Source of the DNA: CALANV01 sp036381615
Lineage (GTDB): Bacteria; Pseudomonadota; Alphaproteobacteria; CACIAM-22H2
Length of the DNA: 64,000 bases
Assembly: GCA_036381615.1 (NCBI GenBank)
Contig: DASVCL010000027.1
Coordinates: forward strand, 134,671 to 198,670
Direction of reading: 5' to 3'
The notes under the pieces are model-generated. The model was given only the letters and a program-made list of their open reading frames with translations. It was not told the origin of the DNA and searched no databases. Every line of letters begins with the position of its first letter. Position 1 is the stretch's first letter. The position numbers and the translations under genes are program-made. Of the stretch, positions 1-8,147 are shown piece by piece.

Positions 1-587
1 ACCGCATCGATCTGCCAGGCGTCGACCGGCAGGTCCATGCCGCCGAGGCTCGCCGTCGCATCGACATAGAGCAGCGCGTCGTACTTGCGGCAGATCGCGC
101 CGATCTCCGCCAGCGGCTGCGCCATCGTCGTCGAGGTGTCGCCTTGGACGATCGCAACCATTTTCGGCCGGTGCCGGGCGACCGCGGCCTCGATCTCGGC
201 GGGATCGAACACCCGGCCCCACTCCGTCTCGATGGCGCAGACCTCGGCCCCGCAGCGCTCGGCGATCTCGACCAGCAGATGCCCGAATCGGCCGAAGATC
301 GGCACGAGCACGCGATCGCCGGGCATGAGCGCCGAGACGAGCACCGCTTCGATGCCGGCGCGTGCCGTGCCGTCGATCACGAACGTCCAGCGGTTGCGCG
401 TCTGGAAGACCCGGCGGTAGAGCGCCATGGTCTCGTTCATGTAGTGCGTGAACTGCGGATCGAACTGCCCGAGGAGCTGCGCCGACATGGCGCGCAGAAC
501 GCGCGGATCGGCGTTGATCGGCCCGGGCCCCATCAGCAGCCGCGGCAGCGGATCGATTTCGTCGAAGACGGCAGGCGAGTCGGTCAT
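1..587 (-). CDS. PLP-dependent aminotransferase, ureidoglycine/alanine-glyoxylate type (partial, C-terminus off window)
   Basis: This is a class V aminotransferase whose 3' part lies beyond base 1; about 195 residues are visible. The N-terminus shows the MGPGP motif followed by a subunit-contact region and the GTA(R)AGIEA small-residue turn, and the frame is cut just before the region where family members carry the PLP lysine. An ATG at 596 lies only about 1 nt after AAAGGA, whereas the ATG at 587 has that Shine-Dalgarno about 10 nt upstream, so I prefer 587. It follows an allantoate-amidohydrolase-like gene on the same strand and faces away from a PuuE allantoinase. That context favours (S)-ureidoglycine--glyoxylate transamination (PucG-like) over alanine- or serine-glyoxylate transamination. 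The family is clear; the substrate is inferred. Confidence 0.8.
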   Translation of the reverse strand, partial: MTDSPAVFDEIDPLPRLLMGPGPINADPRVLRAMSAQLLGQFDPQFTHYMNETMALYRRVFQTRNRWTFVIDGTARAGIEAVLVSALMPGDRVLVPIFGRFGHLLVEIAERCGAEVCAIETEWGRVFDPAEIEAAVARHRPKMVAIVQGDTSTTMAQPLAEIGAICRKYDALLYVDATASLGGMDLPVDAWQIDA

Positions 588-603
588 GCGCTTCATGTCC
601 TTT

Positions 604-627
604 GGGCGGGCGGGTCGGCGCCCGCCC
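604..627 (-). promoter_or_regulatory. Intercistronic GC hairpin upstream of the aminotransferase RBS
   Basis: A perfect 9-bp inverted repeat (604-612 against 619-627, GGGCGGGCG and its complement) with a 6-nt loop lies between the stop of the amidohydrolase (653) and the aminotransferase start. Read on the minus strand it ends next to AAAGGA, the ribosome-binding site. No U-tract follows, so it looks more like an mRNA processing, stability or translational element than a full intrinsic terminator. Confidence 0.5.
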
Positions 628-652
628 CTGGAAAATTCATACTGGACCGGGA

Positions 653-1924
653 TTACCGGTTCGCCAAGTCGACGAGCGCGTCCGCGAGCACCCGGCATCC
701 CGCGGCGAGATCGGCCGGCGTGGCGCTTTCCGCCTCGTTGTGGCTGATGCCCTTGTGGCACGGCACGAAGATCATGCCGGTCGGGCACAGGGCGTTGATA
801 TGCATGGCGTCGTGTCCCGCGCCGGACGGCATGTCCATGTGCGGCAGCCCGAGCGCCGCGGCGGACGCCCGGACGAGGTCGATCACCTCCGGCGCGAACA
901 CGGTCGGCTCGACATAGGAGATATCGGTCACCGTCACCTGGCAGCCCTTGGCGTGCGCGGCCGCGACGGGTGCCACCTGATCGCCCAGGCGGCGCAGCAC
1001 ATCGTTGTCGGGATGGCGGAAATCGATGGTGAAATGCACCTTGCCCGGAACCGTGTTCGGCGAGCCGGGATAGACTTCGAACCTTCCCACGGTGAAGCGA
1101 ACGGTATCGGTGTCGTCGTGCATCAGCCGTTCGAGCGCGCCCACGATCGACACCGCCGCCGACAGCGCGTCCTTGCGCGCGGCGCGCGGCGTGGTGCCGG
1201 CATGGGCCTCCTCGCCCAGGATATCCACGGTGAAGCGGCGCGAGCCCTGGATCATCGTGACGACGCCGATGGTGTTGCCGGTGGCCTCGAGGCGCGGCCC
1301 CTGCTCGATATGGGCCTCGATATAGCCGGCGATCGGGAAGCCCACGCCCGCGCGCGCCGGCACCGGTGCCGCCTGCAGCGTCGCGGCCAGCGCGTCGCGC
1401 AGGACGACGCCGGACCGGTCGGTGACGGCGAGCATCGCCGCGAGGTCGTAGGCGCCCGCGAACACCGCCGAGCCCATGGCCCCCGGGTGAAACCGGCTGC
1501 CTTCCTCGTTCATCCAGGCGACGACCTCGATCGGGCGGCGCGTCGCGACGCCGGCGTCCTCGAGGGCTTCGAGCACCTCGAACCCGGCCAGCACGCCATA
1601 GGCGCCGTCGAACTTCCCGCCCGTCGGCTGCGTGTCGAGATGGGATCCGGTGAGCACCGGCAGCGCGTCCGCATCGGTGCCGTCGCGACGCACGAACAGG
1701 TTGCCGATCGCGTCGGTGAAGACGCCGAAACCGCGCGACCGGGCCCAGCCCGCCAGGAGCTGGCGCGCCTGGGCATCCTCGGGCGACAGGGCCTGACGAT
1801 TGACCCCGCCCTTCGCCGTCGCGCCGATCGCGCCCATGTCCATATGCCGCCGCCAGAGGCGGTCTTCCCGCACCCCGTCGGAAGCCCGTCTCGCCTGCGC
1901 CCGTGCCGTAGCCGCCATCGCCAT
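653..1924 (-). CDS. M20-family Zn-dependent amidohydrolase (allantoate amidohydrolase / ureidoglycolate hydrolase / N-carbamoylase type)
   Basis: A 423-residue metallo-amidohydrolase of the HyuC/AllC/UAH group. Visible metal-site motifs are GSHLDT (about 93-98), the Asp of GGKFDGAYG (about 106), NEEGSRF (about 139-145) and the EAHIEQGP histidine; the C-terminus has GAGHDAM and SHNEAE. These define the dinuclear peptidase-M20 fold with an inserted dimerisation domain. Its place between an aminotransferase and an allantoinase points to allantoate hydrolysis (allantoate to ureidoglycine plus CO2 and ammonia) or the later ureidoglycolate step. Sequence alone does not separate these from N-carbamoyl-amino-acid amidohydrolases. 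The start is divergent from the allantoinase, leaving a 129-bp shared control region. Confidence 0.85.
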   Translation of the reverse strand: MAMAATARAQARRASDGVREDRLWRRHMDMGAIGATAKGGVNRQALSPEDAQARQLLAGWARSRGFGVFTDAIGNLFVRRDGTDADALPVLTGSHLDTQPTGGKFDGAYGVLAGFEVLEALEDAGVATRRPIEVVAWMNEEGSRFHPGAMGSAVFAGAYDLAAMLAVTDRSGVVLRDALAATLQAAPVPARAGVGFPIAGYIEAHIEQGPRLEATGNTIGVVTMIQGSRRFTVDILGEEAHAGTTPRAARKDALSAAVSIVGALERLMHDDTDTVRFTVGRFEVYPGSPNTVPGKVHFTIDFRHPDNDVLRRLGDQVAPVAAAHAKGCQVTVTDISYVEPTVFAPEVIDLVRASAAALGLPHMDMPSGAGHDAMHINALCPTGMIFVPCHKGISHNEAESATPADLAAGCRVLADALVDLANR

Positions 1925-2053
1925 CCTCCGTTCCGCCGCGCAATCCCTATCAAGGGGACCGGAGCCCGTGCAATATCCGCCGTGTTCACCCGATCGATTG
2001 TCGGTTGCAGAAAGCGCCGTTATGCTCGCCCGGCTCTTCGAACGGTGTCACGG

Positions 2054-3013
2054 ATGCCCCGCAAACCTTCTGTCTATCCGCGCGATCTCATCGGTTACGG
2101 CGCCAGCCCGCCCGATCCGCGCTGGCCCGGCGGCGCCTATATCGCCGTCCAGTTCGTCGTCAATTTCGAGGAGGGCGGCGAGCGCTCGATCCTCCATGGC
2201 GACCGGGAGTCGGAGGTCTATCTGCACGAGGTCGTCGGCCTGACGCCGCGCCGGGCCATGCGCGACGAGAGCGTGGAGTCGGTCTACGAGTACGGCACGC
2301 GTGCCGGATTCTGGCGCATCATGCGTCTGTTCGCCGAGCGCCGGCTACACTTCACGAGCTACGCGGTGGGCATGGCGCTCGCCCGCAACCCCGAGGCCGG
2401 CCGCGCGATGGTCGAAGCAGGCCACGAGGTGGCGAGCCATGGCTGGCGCTGGATCGACTACCAGAAGGTCGGCATTGCCGAGGAGCGCCGCCATATGCGC
2501 CTCGCGATCGAGGCGATCGAAAAGGCCTGCGGCGTGCGTCCCGTGGGCTGGTATACGGGCCGCCTTTCCGCCAACACGCGCAAGCTCGTCGTCGAGGAGG
2601 GCGGGTTTCTCTATGACTCGGATGCCTACAACGACGATCTCCCGTACTGGGTGACCGTCGACGGCAAGGGACATCTCGTCATCCCCTACACGCTCGACGC
2701 CAACGACATGAAGTTCGGCACGGCGCAGGGCTTCAATACGGGCGAGGACTTCTTCATCTATCTGCGCGACGCCTTCGATACGCTGTACCGCGAAGGCCGC
2801 GAGGGTGCGCCCAAGATGATGTCGGTCGGCCTTCACACGCGGCTGATCGGACGGCCGGGACGGTTCGCCGGCCTGGTCCGTTTTCTCGACCACGTGCAGC
2901 GCCATGACAAGGTCTGGATCTGCCGGCGCGTGGACATCGCCCGGCATTGGCGCGAGACCCATCCATATCAGGCGCCCGTCGAGCCGACCCGGACGGCGCG
3001 CCGCCGGGCCTGA
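2054..3013 (+). CDS. puuE: Allantoinase, PuuE (polysaccharide-deacetylase-like) type
   Basis: The 319-residue product has the hallmarks of cofactor-independent PuuE allantoinase, a NodB/polysaccharide-deacetylase-fold enzyme that opens the allantoin ring to allantoate. These are an N-terminal YPRDLIGYG and WPGGA segment, VNFEEGGE (about 36-43), ASHGWRW (about 127-133) and the MSVGLHTRLIGRPGR loop near the C-terminus. Family members are about 300-320 residues, so this is full length. The start at 2054 gives the expected N-terminus; a longer upstream open frame is spurious. It is transcribed divergently from the amidohydrolase and aminotransferase, so the three genes together cover allantoin through ureidoglycine. 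Confidence 0.92.
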   Translation: MPRKPSVYPRDLIGYGASPPDPRWPGGAYIAVQFVVNFEEGGERSILHGDRESEVYLHEVVGLTPRRAMRDESVESVYEYGTRAGFWRIMRLFAERRLHFTSYAVGMALARNPEAGRAMVEAGHEVASHGWRWIDYQKVGIAEERRHMRLAIEAIEKACGVRPVGWYTGRLSANTRKLVVEEGGFLYDSDAYNDDLPYWVTVDGKGHLVIPYTLDANDMKFGTAQGFNTGEDFFIYLRDAFDTLYREGREGAPKMMSVGLHTRLIGRPGRFAGLVRFLDHVQRHDKVWICRRVDIARHWRETHPYQAPVEPTRTARRRA

Positions 3014-3048
3014 TCGGTCTCCTCGCCGCGCCGGCGAAACCCGTCGAA

Positions 3049-3073
3049 CCCGGCCCCGATCGCGAGGGCCGGG
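3049..3073. terminator. Stem-loop between convergent puuE and cupin genes
   Basis: A perfect 8-bp stem, CCCGGCCC (3049-3056) with GGGCCGGG (3066-3073), and a 9-nt loop sit in the 80-bp gap between two convergent genes. There is no strong U-run on either side, so termination from either direction is plausible but not certain. Confidence 0.5.
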
Positions 3074-3093
3074 GGTTAAGGGTCGTTCCCGTC

Positions 3094-3447
3094 CTAGCTT
3101 TCGTCGCGGCCGTGGACCTGGGCCGGCGGCGACGTCGCCTCGACCGCCGTGAAGGTCTCGACGATGCGGTAGGCATGCTCGGCGCCGCGCGGGACCGCCC
3201 ACGAGTCGCCTTTCTCGAGCCGGATCGTCTGGCCTTCGATCGTCAGCTCGGCGCGCCCGTCGATCACATAGCCGACCGTCTCGTAGTCGCGCCGCCGCGG
3301 CGCCTTCGCGCCCGGCGGCTCGGCCTCCCACAACCGCATCGAAACCGTCTTGCCGGAGGCAAGGTATCTCTGCCCCTCCGCCCCCTTGGGCGAATGGTGC
3401 GAATCGACCTTCTTCACGGTCGTGTCCGGGGCCATCGTCTCGGCCAT
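3094..3447 (-). CDS. Small cupin-domain protein
   Basis: A single cupin barrel of about 117 residues. The central part reads ...YETVGYVIDGRAELTIEG... followed by KGDSWAVPRGAEHAYRI, matching the two conserved cupin motifs, though the first has few metal-binding histidines. Such proteins bind small molecules or act as simple dioxygenases or isomerases; no substrate can be assigned. A longer start (GTG at 3480) is possible, but the ATG at 3447 has CGGAG about 8 nt upstream. It also leaves a normal leader of about 35 nt after the EcfG-like promoter at 3489-3514, whereas the longer start would leave almost none. Confidence 0.75.
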   Translation of the reverse strand: MAETMAPDTTVKKVDSHHSPKGAEGQRYLASGKTVSMRLWEAEPPGAKAPRRRDYETVGYVIDGRAELTIEGQTIRLEKGDSWAVPRGAEHAYRIVETFTAVEATSPPAQVHGRDES

Positions 3448-3488
3448 CGCTACGCTCCGTTGTGCTGCTGTCGTGCTCACGCGCCGTC

Positions 3489-3514
3489 AACGGCGCCGCA
3501 TGCACGGGCGTTCC
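3489..3514 (-). promoter_or_regulatory. EcfG-like promoter for the cupin gene
   Basis: On the minus strand GGAAC (3514-3510) is followed by 17 nt and CGTT (3492-3489). This matches the alphaproteobacterial general-stress sigma consensus GGAAC-N16/17-CGTT. The predicted start of transcription lies about 35 nt before the preferred ATG at 3447. Confidence 0.5.
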
Positions 3515-3573
3515 GGCGGACCGCCGGCGCAAGCACGGAGAGGGGCGAAGCGCAGGCCGCGCCATCCGGTCGA

Positions 3574-3660
3574 TCAGAAGATCAGGTCGAAGACGCCGAT
3601 CACGACCAACAGGCCGATCAGGAAGATGACGACGATGATCCAGCCCAGGACCTTGAGCAC
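3574..3660 (-). CDS. 28-residue hydrophobic membrane peptide
   Basis: A tiny gene starting at GTG (3660) with GGAAGG about 8-9 nt upstream and ending in TGA at 3574. The product begins with Met-Leu-Lys and then is almost entirely Ile/Val/Leu/Gly/Phe, a single transmembrane helix with GWIIVVIFLIG and a short FDLIF tail. I recognise no named family. A well-placed RBS and an EcfG-like promoter 37 nt upstream make this a real gene rather than a chance frame. Small one-helix proteins of this kind are common in stress regulons; the function is unknown. Confidence 0.6.
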   Translation of the reverse strand: MLKVLGWIIVVIFLIGLLVVIGVFDLIF

Positions 3661-3696
3661 CGGGGATTCCTTCCGCAACGGTTTGGCTTGGGATCG

Positions 3697-3721
3697 AACG
3701 CGGCCGTGACGTGACGGTTCC
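3697..3721 (-). promoter_or_regulatory. EcfG-like promoter for the 28-residue membrane peptide
   Basis: Minus strand GGAAC (3721-3717), 16-nt spacer, CGTT (3700-3697). This gives a leader of roughly 30 nt to the GTG at 3660. It shares exact spacing with the sites at 23821, 24834, 26472 and 38343. Confidence 0.6.
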
Positions 3722-3764
3722 CGACGGCCACGCTGTCCGGCACGCGCGGCCGGACCGGCGCCGT

Positions 3765-5357
3765 TTACACGGCTGCGGCCGAGGCTTCGCCCGCCCGCGC
3801 CAGCGCGGCGGAAGACTTGACCGGAAAGCTCAGGGCGAACCGCACGCCGCGGCCCGATTCGAATTCGTACGTCCCGTCGATCTGCTGAGCGAGCGCATTG
3901 ATCAGCTTGAAGCCGAGGCCCCCGGTCGCGCCTTCATGGTGCGGCGGAAGTCCGACGCCGTCGTCGCTCACGCTCAACTGCGCCCGCGTGCCGTCGATCC
4001 GCTTGAGCCACACGGTGATCGAGCCCTCGCGACCGTCGGGAAAAGCGTGCTTGAGCGCGTTGGTGAAGACTTCGCTGAGGATCAGCGCGAACGGCAGGGC
4101 CGTGTCGATGTCGGTATCGATGGGATCGAGCTCATAGACGATGCCGATATCCGACGCGTGGGACTCGGCGAGGCGCGTGCACAGCGCCCGGACGTACTGG
4201 CGCAGGTCGACCTTCGCGAACTGATCGCCGCCGTAGATCTGCTCGTGCACGAGCGCCATCGCCTTGATGCGCCGCATGGTGTCGAGCTTGCCTCGCGGTG
4301 AGCCGTCCTGGAGATGCACCAGGCTCGAGATGACCTGCATGTTGTTCTTGACCCGGTGGTGAACCTCGCGGAGCAGAACCTCCTTCTGCCGCAAGGCCGC
4401 GGCAAGTTCGTTGTGGGTACGCTCGTCCTGCCGCAGCAGGGCGACGACCCAGGCGGCGAGGAATGCCAGCACCGAGAATACCGCCGCGGCGACCGACGTC
4501 GTCGGCAGGACGCGCGACCAGAACTCCGCCAGCGCCTCGTCACGCGCCAGTCCGACCAGGGCGATGAGCGGCAATCCATCGACCCGCCGGTAGGCAATGA
4601 TACGGGCAATACCGTCGGTCGGGGAAAACGCCGAATCATATGTGCCGGCCGGTGCCTTCGGCAGATGTTCGGTGAAGAGCGGCGATTTCCCGACGTTCAT
4701 CGTCGCGTCGGGCTGCGGATGATGCGCGACGAGCCAACCGTCGTCGCGGATGATCCCGATCGAGGACTGGGGGCCGAGCGAAAGCGCTTGATGAAACGAT
4801 GAAATGCGGTCGACTGGAATGGTGGCGACGACCACCCCGGCGAACGCGCCCTCGCGTTCCAGCCGGCGGCTCACCGTGAACAGCTTTCGACCCGTCTCGG
4901 GGCCGACGAAGAAAGAACCGATATGCCACTCGGCACCGGTAGCGTGCGCCCTGAAATACTCGCTGGACGCAACGCGCAATGGCTTCTCATGCGGCGCCGA
5001 TTCGAGAATCGCGTCCCCCTTGGCATCGAAGACCAGGATCTCGGTCTCCGGCGGTAACCGTTTCAGCACCGCGCCGAGGTTACCCACCGCGCCGCGCGTG
5101 ATCATCTGCGGCGCGAAGTCGATCGCGTCCACGACGCGATTGATCACCTGCACGGCCGCCTGGATCTGCCACTGGACATGCTCCTCGACGGCGCGGACCG
5201 CGCTTTCGGCGCGCGCGTGGCCGCGCTCGAGCGCGGTCCGGTAATCCTGCCATGCCACGTAGCAGGTGCCGACCAGAAGAACCAAGAGCATCAACGCGAT
5301 CAGCCTGACCGCGGCGCGAACCGGTCTGCCCGCGCGCCGAACCGTTTCCGCTAACAT
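3765..5357 (-). CDS. Membrane sensor histidine kinase, Cache sensor plus HisKA_2/HWE-type kinase core
   Basis: About 530 residues. An N-terminal transmembrane helix (near residues 18-36) leads to a periplasmic segment of about 250 residues with Cache/PAS-like features (SSEYFRAH, GETGRKLFTVSRR-like, GIIRDDGWLVAHHP). A second helix (about 290-315) is followed by the cytoplasmic kinase core. The phosphoacceptor region LLREVHHRVKNNMQVISSL is the HisKA_2 motif, and the ATPase part has EVFTNALKHAF, SDDGVGLPP and GGLGFKLI. I choose the ATG at 5357 because AGGGGA lies 5 nt upstream; a longer frame to 5417 has no such site. Kinases of this class often feed the PhyR-EcfG general stress pathway. That link is inference, although EcfG-like promoters lie immediately downstream. 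Confidence 0.88.
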   Translation of the reverse strand: MLAETVRRAGRPVRAAVRLIALMLLVLLVGTCYVAWQDYRTALERGHARAESAVRAVEEHVQWQIQAAVQVINRVVDAIDFAPQMITRGAVGNLGAVLKRLPPETEILVFDAKGDAILESAPHEKPLRVASSEYFRAHATGAEWHIGSFFVGPETGRKLFTVSRRLEREGAFAGVVVATIPVDRISSFHQALSLGPQSSIGIIRDDGWLVAHHPQPDATMNVGKSPLFTEHLPKAPAGTYDSAFSPTDGIARIIAYRRVDGLPLIALVGLARDEALAEFWSRVLPTTSVAAAVFSVLAFLAAWVVALLRQDERTHNELAAALRQKEVLLREVHHRVKNNMQVISSLVHLQDGSPRGKLDTMRRIKAMALVHEQIYGGDQFAKVDLRQYVRALCTRLAESHASDIGIVYELDPIDTDIDTALPFALILSEVFTNALKHAFPDGREGSITVWLKRIDGTRAQLSVSDDGVGLPPHHEGATGGLGFKLINALAQQIDGTYEFESGRGVRFALSFPVKSSAALARAGEASAAAV

Positions 5358-5703
5358 GAATGTCCCCTCTCGCGCCGTGCCCTTGCGCCGAAGGGGCGAA
5401 AGGCTAGGCGACTCCACCCCGCTTGGTCAAATCCGTCGATATTCCCCCGCTCCGAACCGACCGAATTGACGAGGCGCCGCTCTCCACCTGCGCCGTTGCA
5501 ATCGCCGTCGGCTCGATCGGGTGGCCCGATCGCGCGCCATCTACCCAGGACGGCCAATAGAGGACCCCTTTGGCGCATGCTAGCGTCCGGTTGCGAGGAC
5601 GAGCGCATACGGCCGCGGTCTTTCCCGTGCCCATGAATCGGATACGGGTCGCACTGCGTGCCGTGCCCGCGTCGTCGCAACGGACGCATCCAACAGCAAT
5701 TCC
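5358..5703. other. Divergent intergenic region, kinase / ebo cluster
   Basis: A 346-bp gap holding the promoters for the sensor kinase (minus) and the ebo cluster (plus). Short open frames here lack ribosome-binding sites and family resemblance. I see no EcfG-type box and no strong inverted repeat. Confidence 0.5.
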
Positions 5704-6957
5704 ATGCTGCCGAACAATTCGCGCTGTCAGGCGACGGACGTCGCGGCCATGACGCTACCCGGTTCCGTCACGGAGATCGATCTCCCGTCCCCCGTCATCC
5801 GGGTGCAGCGGTTCGCGGTCGAGTTCTCCTATGCGGTTGTCTTCACCGAGCATCTGTTCGACCCCGCGAACGCGGTTTTCGCCGATGCGCTCGCGCGGCT
5901 CGAGCCGGAACGCCGGCATCGCTTCGTCGCGCTGATCGAGGCCGGCGTCGTCGCGGCGTGGCCCGACCTGCCGGCCGAGATTGCGGCCTATGCCGCCCGC
6001 CACGATCGGCAGATCGAACTCGCGGGCGCGCCCGAGATCGTGCCCGGCGGCGAAGGGGTGAAGAACGATCCGGCGCTCGTCGAGCGCCTGCAACGCCACC
6101 TGCTGGCGCTGGGGATCGATCGTCATTCCTACGTCGTCGCGATCGGCGGCGGGGCAATGCTGGACATGGCCGGGTTCGTGGCCGCGACCACGCATCGCGG
6201 CGTACGGCTGGTGCGCGTCCCGACGACGGTGCTCGGCCAGCTCGATTCCGGCGTCGGCGTCAAGAACGGGATCAACGCCTTCGGCGTGAAGAACTTCATC
6301 GGTACGTTCGCCCCGCCCTTCGCGGTCCTCAACGACGCGCGCTTCCTGTCCTCGCTGCCGGCACGCGACCGGATCGCCGGCCTTGCGGAGGCGGTCAAGG
6401 TGGCCCTGATCCGGGATCGCATGTTCTTCGAATGGCTCGAGCGTCGCGCCGAGGACGCCGCGCGGGCCGAGCCGGACGTGCTCGCCTTCGCGATCCGGCG
6501 CTGCGCCGATCTTCATATGCGGCACATCTGCACCGCGGGCGACCCATTCGAGATGGGAAGCGCGCGACCGCTCGATTTCGGCCACTGGGCGGCGCACAAG
6601 CTCGAGACCATGACGGGGCACGCGCTCCGCCACGGCGAAGCGGTCGCGATCGGGATTGCGCTCGATACCCGCTACTCGGTCCAGGCCGGCCTGCTCGCAC
6701 CCGGAAGCGAGGAACGCGTCTGCCGGCTGCTCGAACGGCTCGGTCTTCGTCTGTGGCACGACGCGCTCGAGACCCGCGCCGCGGACGGCTCCTACGCCGT
6801 GCTCGGGGGCTTACGGGACTTCCGTGAGCACCTGGGCGGCGAGCTGACCGTGACGCTGCTCGCCGAGATCGGCCGCGGCGTCGAGGTTCACGAGATGGAC
6901 GACGCCGCGATCATCGACGCGATCGGCTGGCTGAAGCAGAGGGATGCGTGCCGATGA
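5704..6957 (+). CDS. eboD: EboD: 3-dehydroquinate-synthase-like sugar-phosphate cyclase
   Basis: A 417-residue NAD- and metal-dependent cyclase-fold protein. It shows the nucleotide-binding stretch VVAIGGGAMLDMAGFVAATTHRG, the VPTTVLGQLDSGVGVKNGIN loop, GLAEAVKVALI, and metal ligands in DFGHWAAHKLE and LRHGEAVAIG. It is AroB-like, but longer and set in an ebo cluster, so it is the EboD branch of sugar-phosphate cyclases rather than housekeeping AroB. The substrate of EboD is not established. ATG at 5749 is an alternative start. The end overlaps eboE by 4 nt (ATGA), implying translational coupling. Confidence 0.88.
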   Translation: MLPNNSRCQATDVAAMTLPGSVTEIDLPSPVIRVQRFAVEFSYAVVFTEHLFDPANAVFADALARLEPERRHRFVALIEAGVVAAWPDLPAEIAAYAARHDRQIELAGAPEIVPGGEGVKNDPALVERLQRHLLALGIDRHSYVVAIGGGAMLDMAGFVAATTHRGVRLVRVPTTVLGQLDSGVGVKNGINAFGVKNFIGTFAPPFAVLNDARFLSSLPARDRIAGLAEAVKVALIRDRMFFEWLERRAEDAARAEPDVLAFAIRRCADLHMRHICTAGDPFEMGSARPLDFGHWAAHKLETMTGHALRHGEAVAIGIALDTRYSVQAGLLAPGSEERVCRLLERLGLRLWHDALETRAADGSYAVLGGLRDFREHLGGELTVTLLAEIGRGVEVHEMDDAAIIDAIGWLKQRDACR

Positions 6958-8147
6958 GGATCGGAAAGGGTTGCCATCTCACATACTGCACGAACATTCA
7001 CCCCGGCGAGAGCTGGACGGAGATACGCAACAATCTTGAACGATATCTCCTGCGCGTGCGCGACCGCATCGCGCCGGACGTTCCGTTCGGCGTCGGCCTG
7101 CGGCTGTCGGCCGCGGCTGCCGAGGCGCTGCAGCAACCCACGACCCTGGCCGAGTTCAAGGACTTCCTCCACGACAACCGTCTTTACGTCTTCACGATCA
7201 ATGGTTTTCCCTACGGCACGTTTCACCGCGCCCGCGTGAAGGAAGACGTCTACAAGCCCGACTGGCGCGACGAGCGGCGCCTGGCCTACACCGATCTCCT
7301 TGCCACGTTGCTGGCAGCCCTGATGCCGCCCGAGCCCGACGTCGAGGGCAGCGTCAGCACGGTGCCGGGCGCGTTCAAGCCGGAGGTCGGCACTGAAGCC
7401 GACGTGGAACGCATGGCGGATCTCATGATCCGGCATGCCGCGCATCTCGTGCGCCTCGAGCGGTCGACCGGGCGGACCATCGCGCTGGCGCTGGAGCCGG
7501 AGCCGCACTGCTTCCTCGAGACCGTCGATGAAGCGGTCGCCTTCTTCGAAAAGCATCTCTTTTCGAGAGCCGCCGCCGCGCGATTGAGCGCGCTTGCGGA
7601 TCTGGCACCCGCAGCGGCCGAGCCGGCGCTGCGCCGGCATCTTGGCCTCTGCCTCGACCTCTGCCACGCCGCGGTCGAGTACGAAGACCCGGACGAAGCC
7701 GTTCGGCGCCTCGAGGCGTCCGGCATCCGCATCGCCAAGCTGCAGCTGAGCGCAGGCCTGCGCATTCCGCATGCGAACGGATCGACGGCGCACGCGCTGA
7801 CGCCGTTCGCTGAAGACGTCTATCTGCACCAGGTCGTCGCGCGCAACGGCAGCAGCCTCACCCGATATCCGGACCTGCCGGAGGCAATCCGCGGCCTCGA
7901 CGGCGACGACCGCGAATGGCGCATCCACTTCCACGTCCCCATCTTCCGCGAGGAACTGGGCGATTTCTCGACGACGCAGCCGTTCCTGCGCGAGGTGCTG
8001 GCGCGCCATCGCCGCGCGCCCGTCTCGGCACATCTCGAGGTCGAGACCTATACGTGGGACGTGCTGCCGGAAGCCTATCGCGGCGAGGACATCGTCGCCG
8101 CCGTGTCGAGGGAGATGCAATGGGTGCAGCAACAGCTCCGCATCTGA
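6954..8147 (+). CDS. eboE: EboE: metabolite traffic protein, xylose-isomerase-like barrel
   Basis: About 397 residues, starting RIGKGCHLTYCTNIHPGESW, which is the diagnostic N-terminus of EboE proteins; ALEPEPHCFLETVDEAVAFF and CLDLCHAAVEYEDP further on match the TIM-barrel sugar-isomerase/AP-endonuclease-like fold. The ATG at 6954 overlaps the eboD stop as ATGA with AGAGGG 10 nt upstream; a GTG at 6948 is a less well-spaced alternative. In other bacteria EboE acts with EboA-D and EboF to move metabolites or precursors across the cytoplasmic membrane (known from scytonemin export in cyanobacteria). Its biochemical activity is undefined. Confidence 0.88.
   Translation: MRIGKGCHLTYCTNIHPGESWTEIRNNLERYLLRVRDRIAPDVPFGVGLRLSAAAAEALQQPTTLAEFKDFLHDNRLYVFTINGFPYGTFHRARVKEDVYKPDWRDERRLAYTDLLATLLAALMPPEPDVEGSVSTVPGAFKPEVGTEADVERMADLMIRHAAHLVRLERSTGRTIALALEPEPHCFLETVDEAVAFFEKHLFSRAAAARLSALADLAPAAAEPALRRHLGLCLDLCHAAVEYEDPDEAVRRLEASGIRIAKLQLSAGLRIPHANGSTAHALTPFAEDVYLHQVVARNGSSLTRYPDLPEAIRGLDGDDREWRIHFHVPIFREELGDFSTTQPFLREVLARHRRAPVSAHLEVETYTWDVLPEAYRGEDIVAAVSREMQWVQQQLRI

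Noticed and set aside
602..3013. An 803-codon plus-strand open frame ending with puuE
   Set aside because: Its first 480 codons are antisense to the M20 amidohydrolase and are Arg/His-rich with no domain; only the puuE part from 2054 is real.
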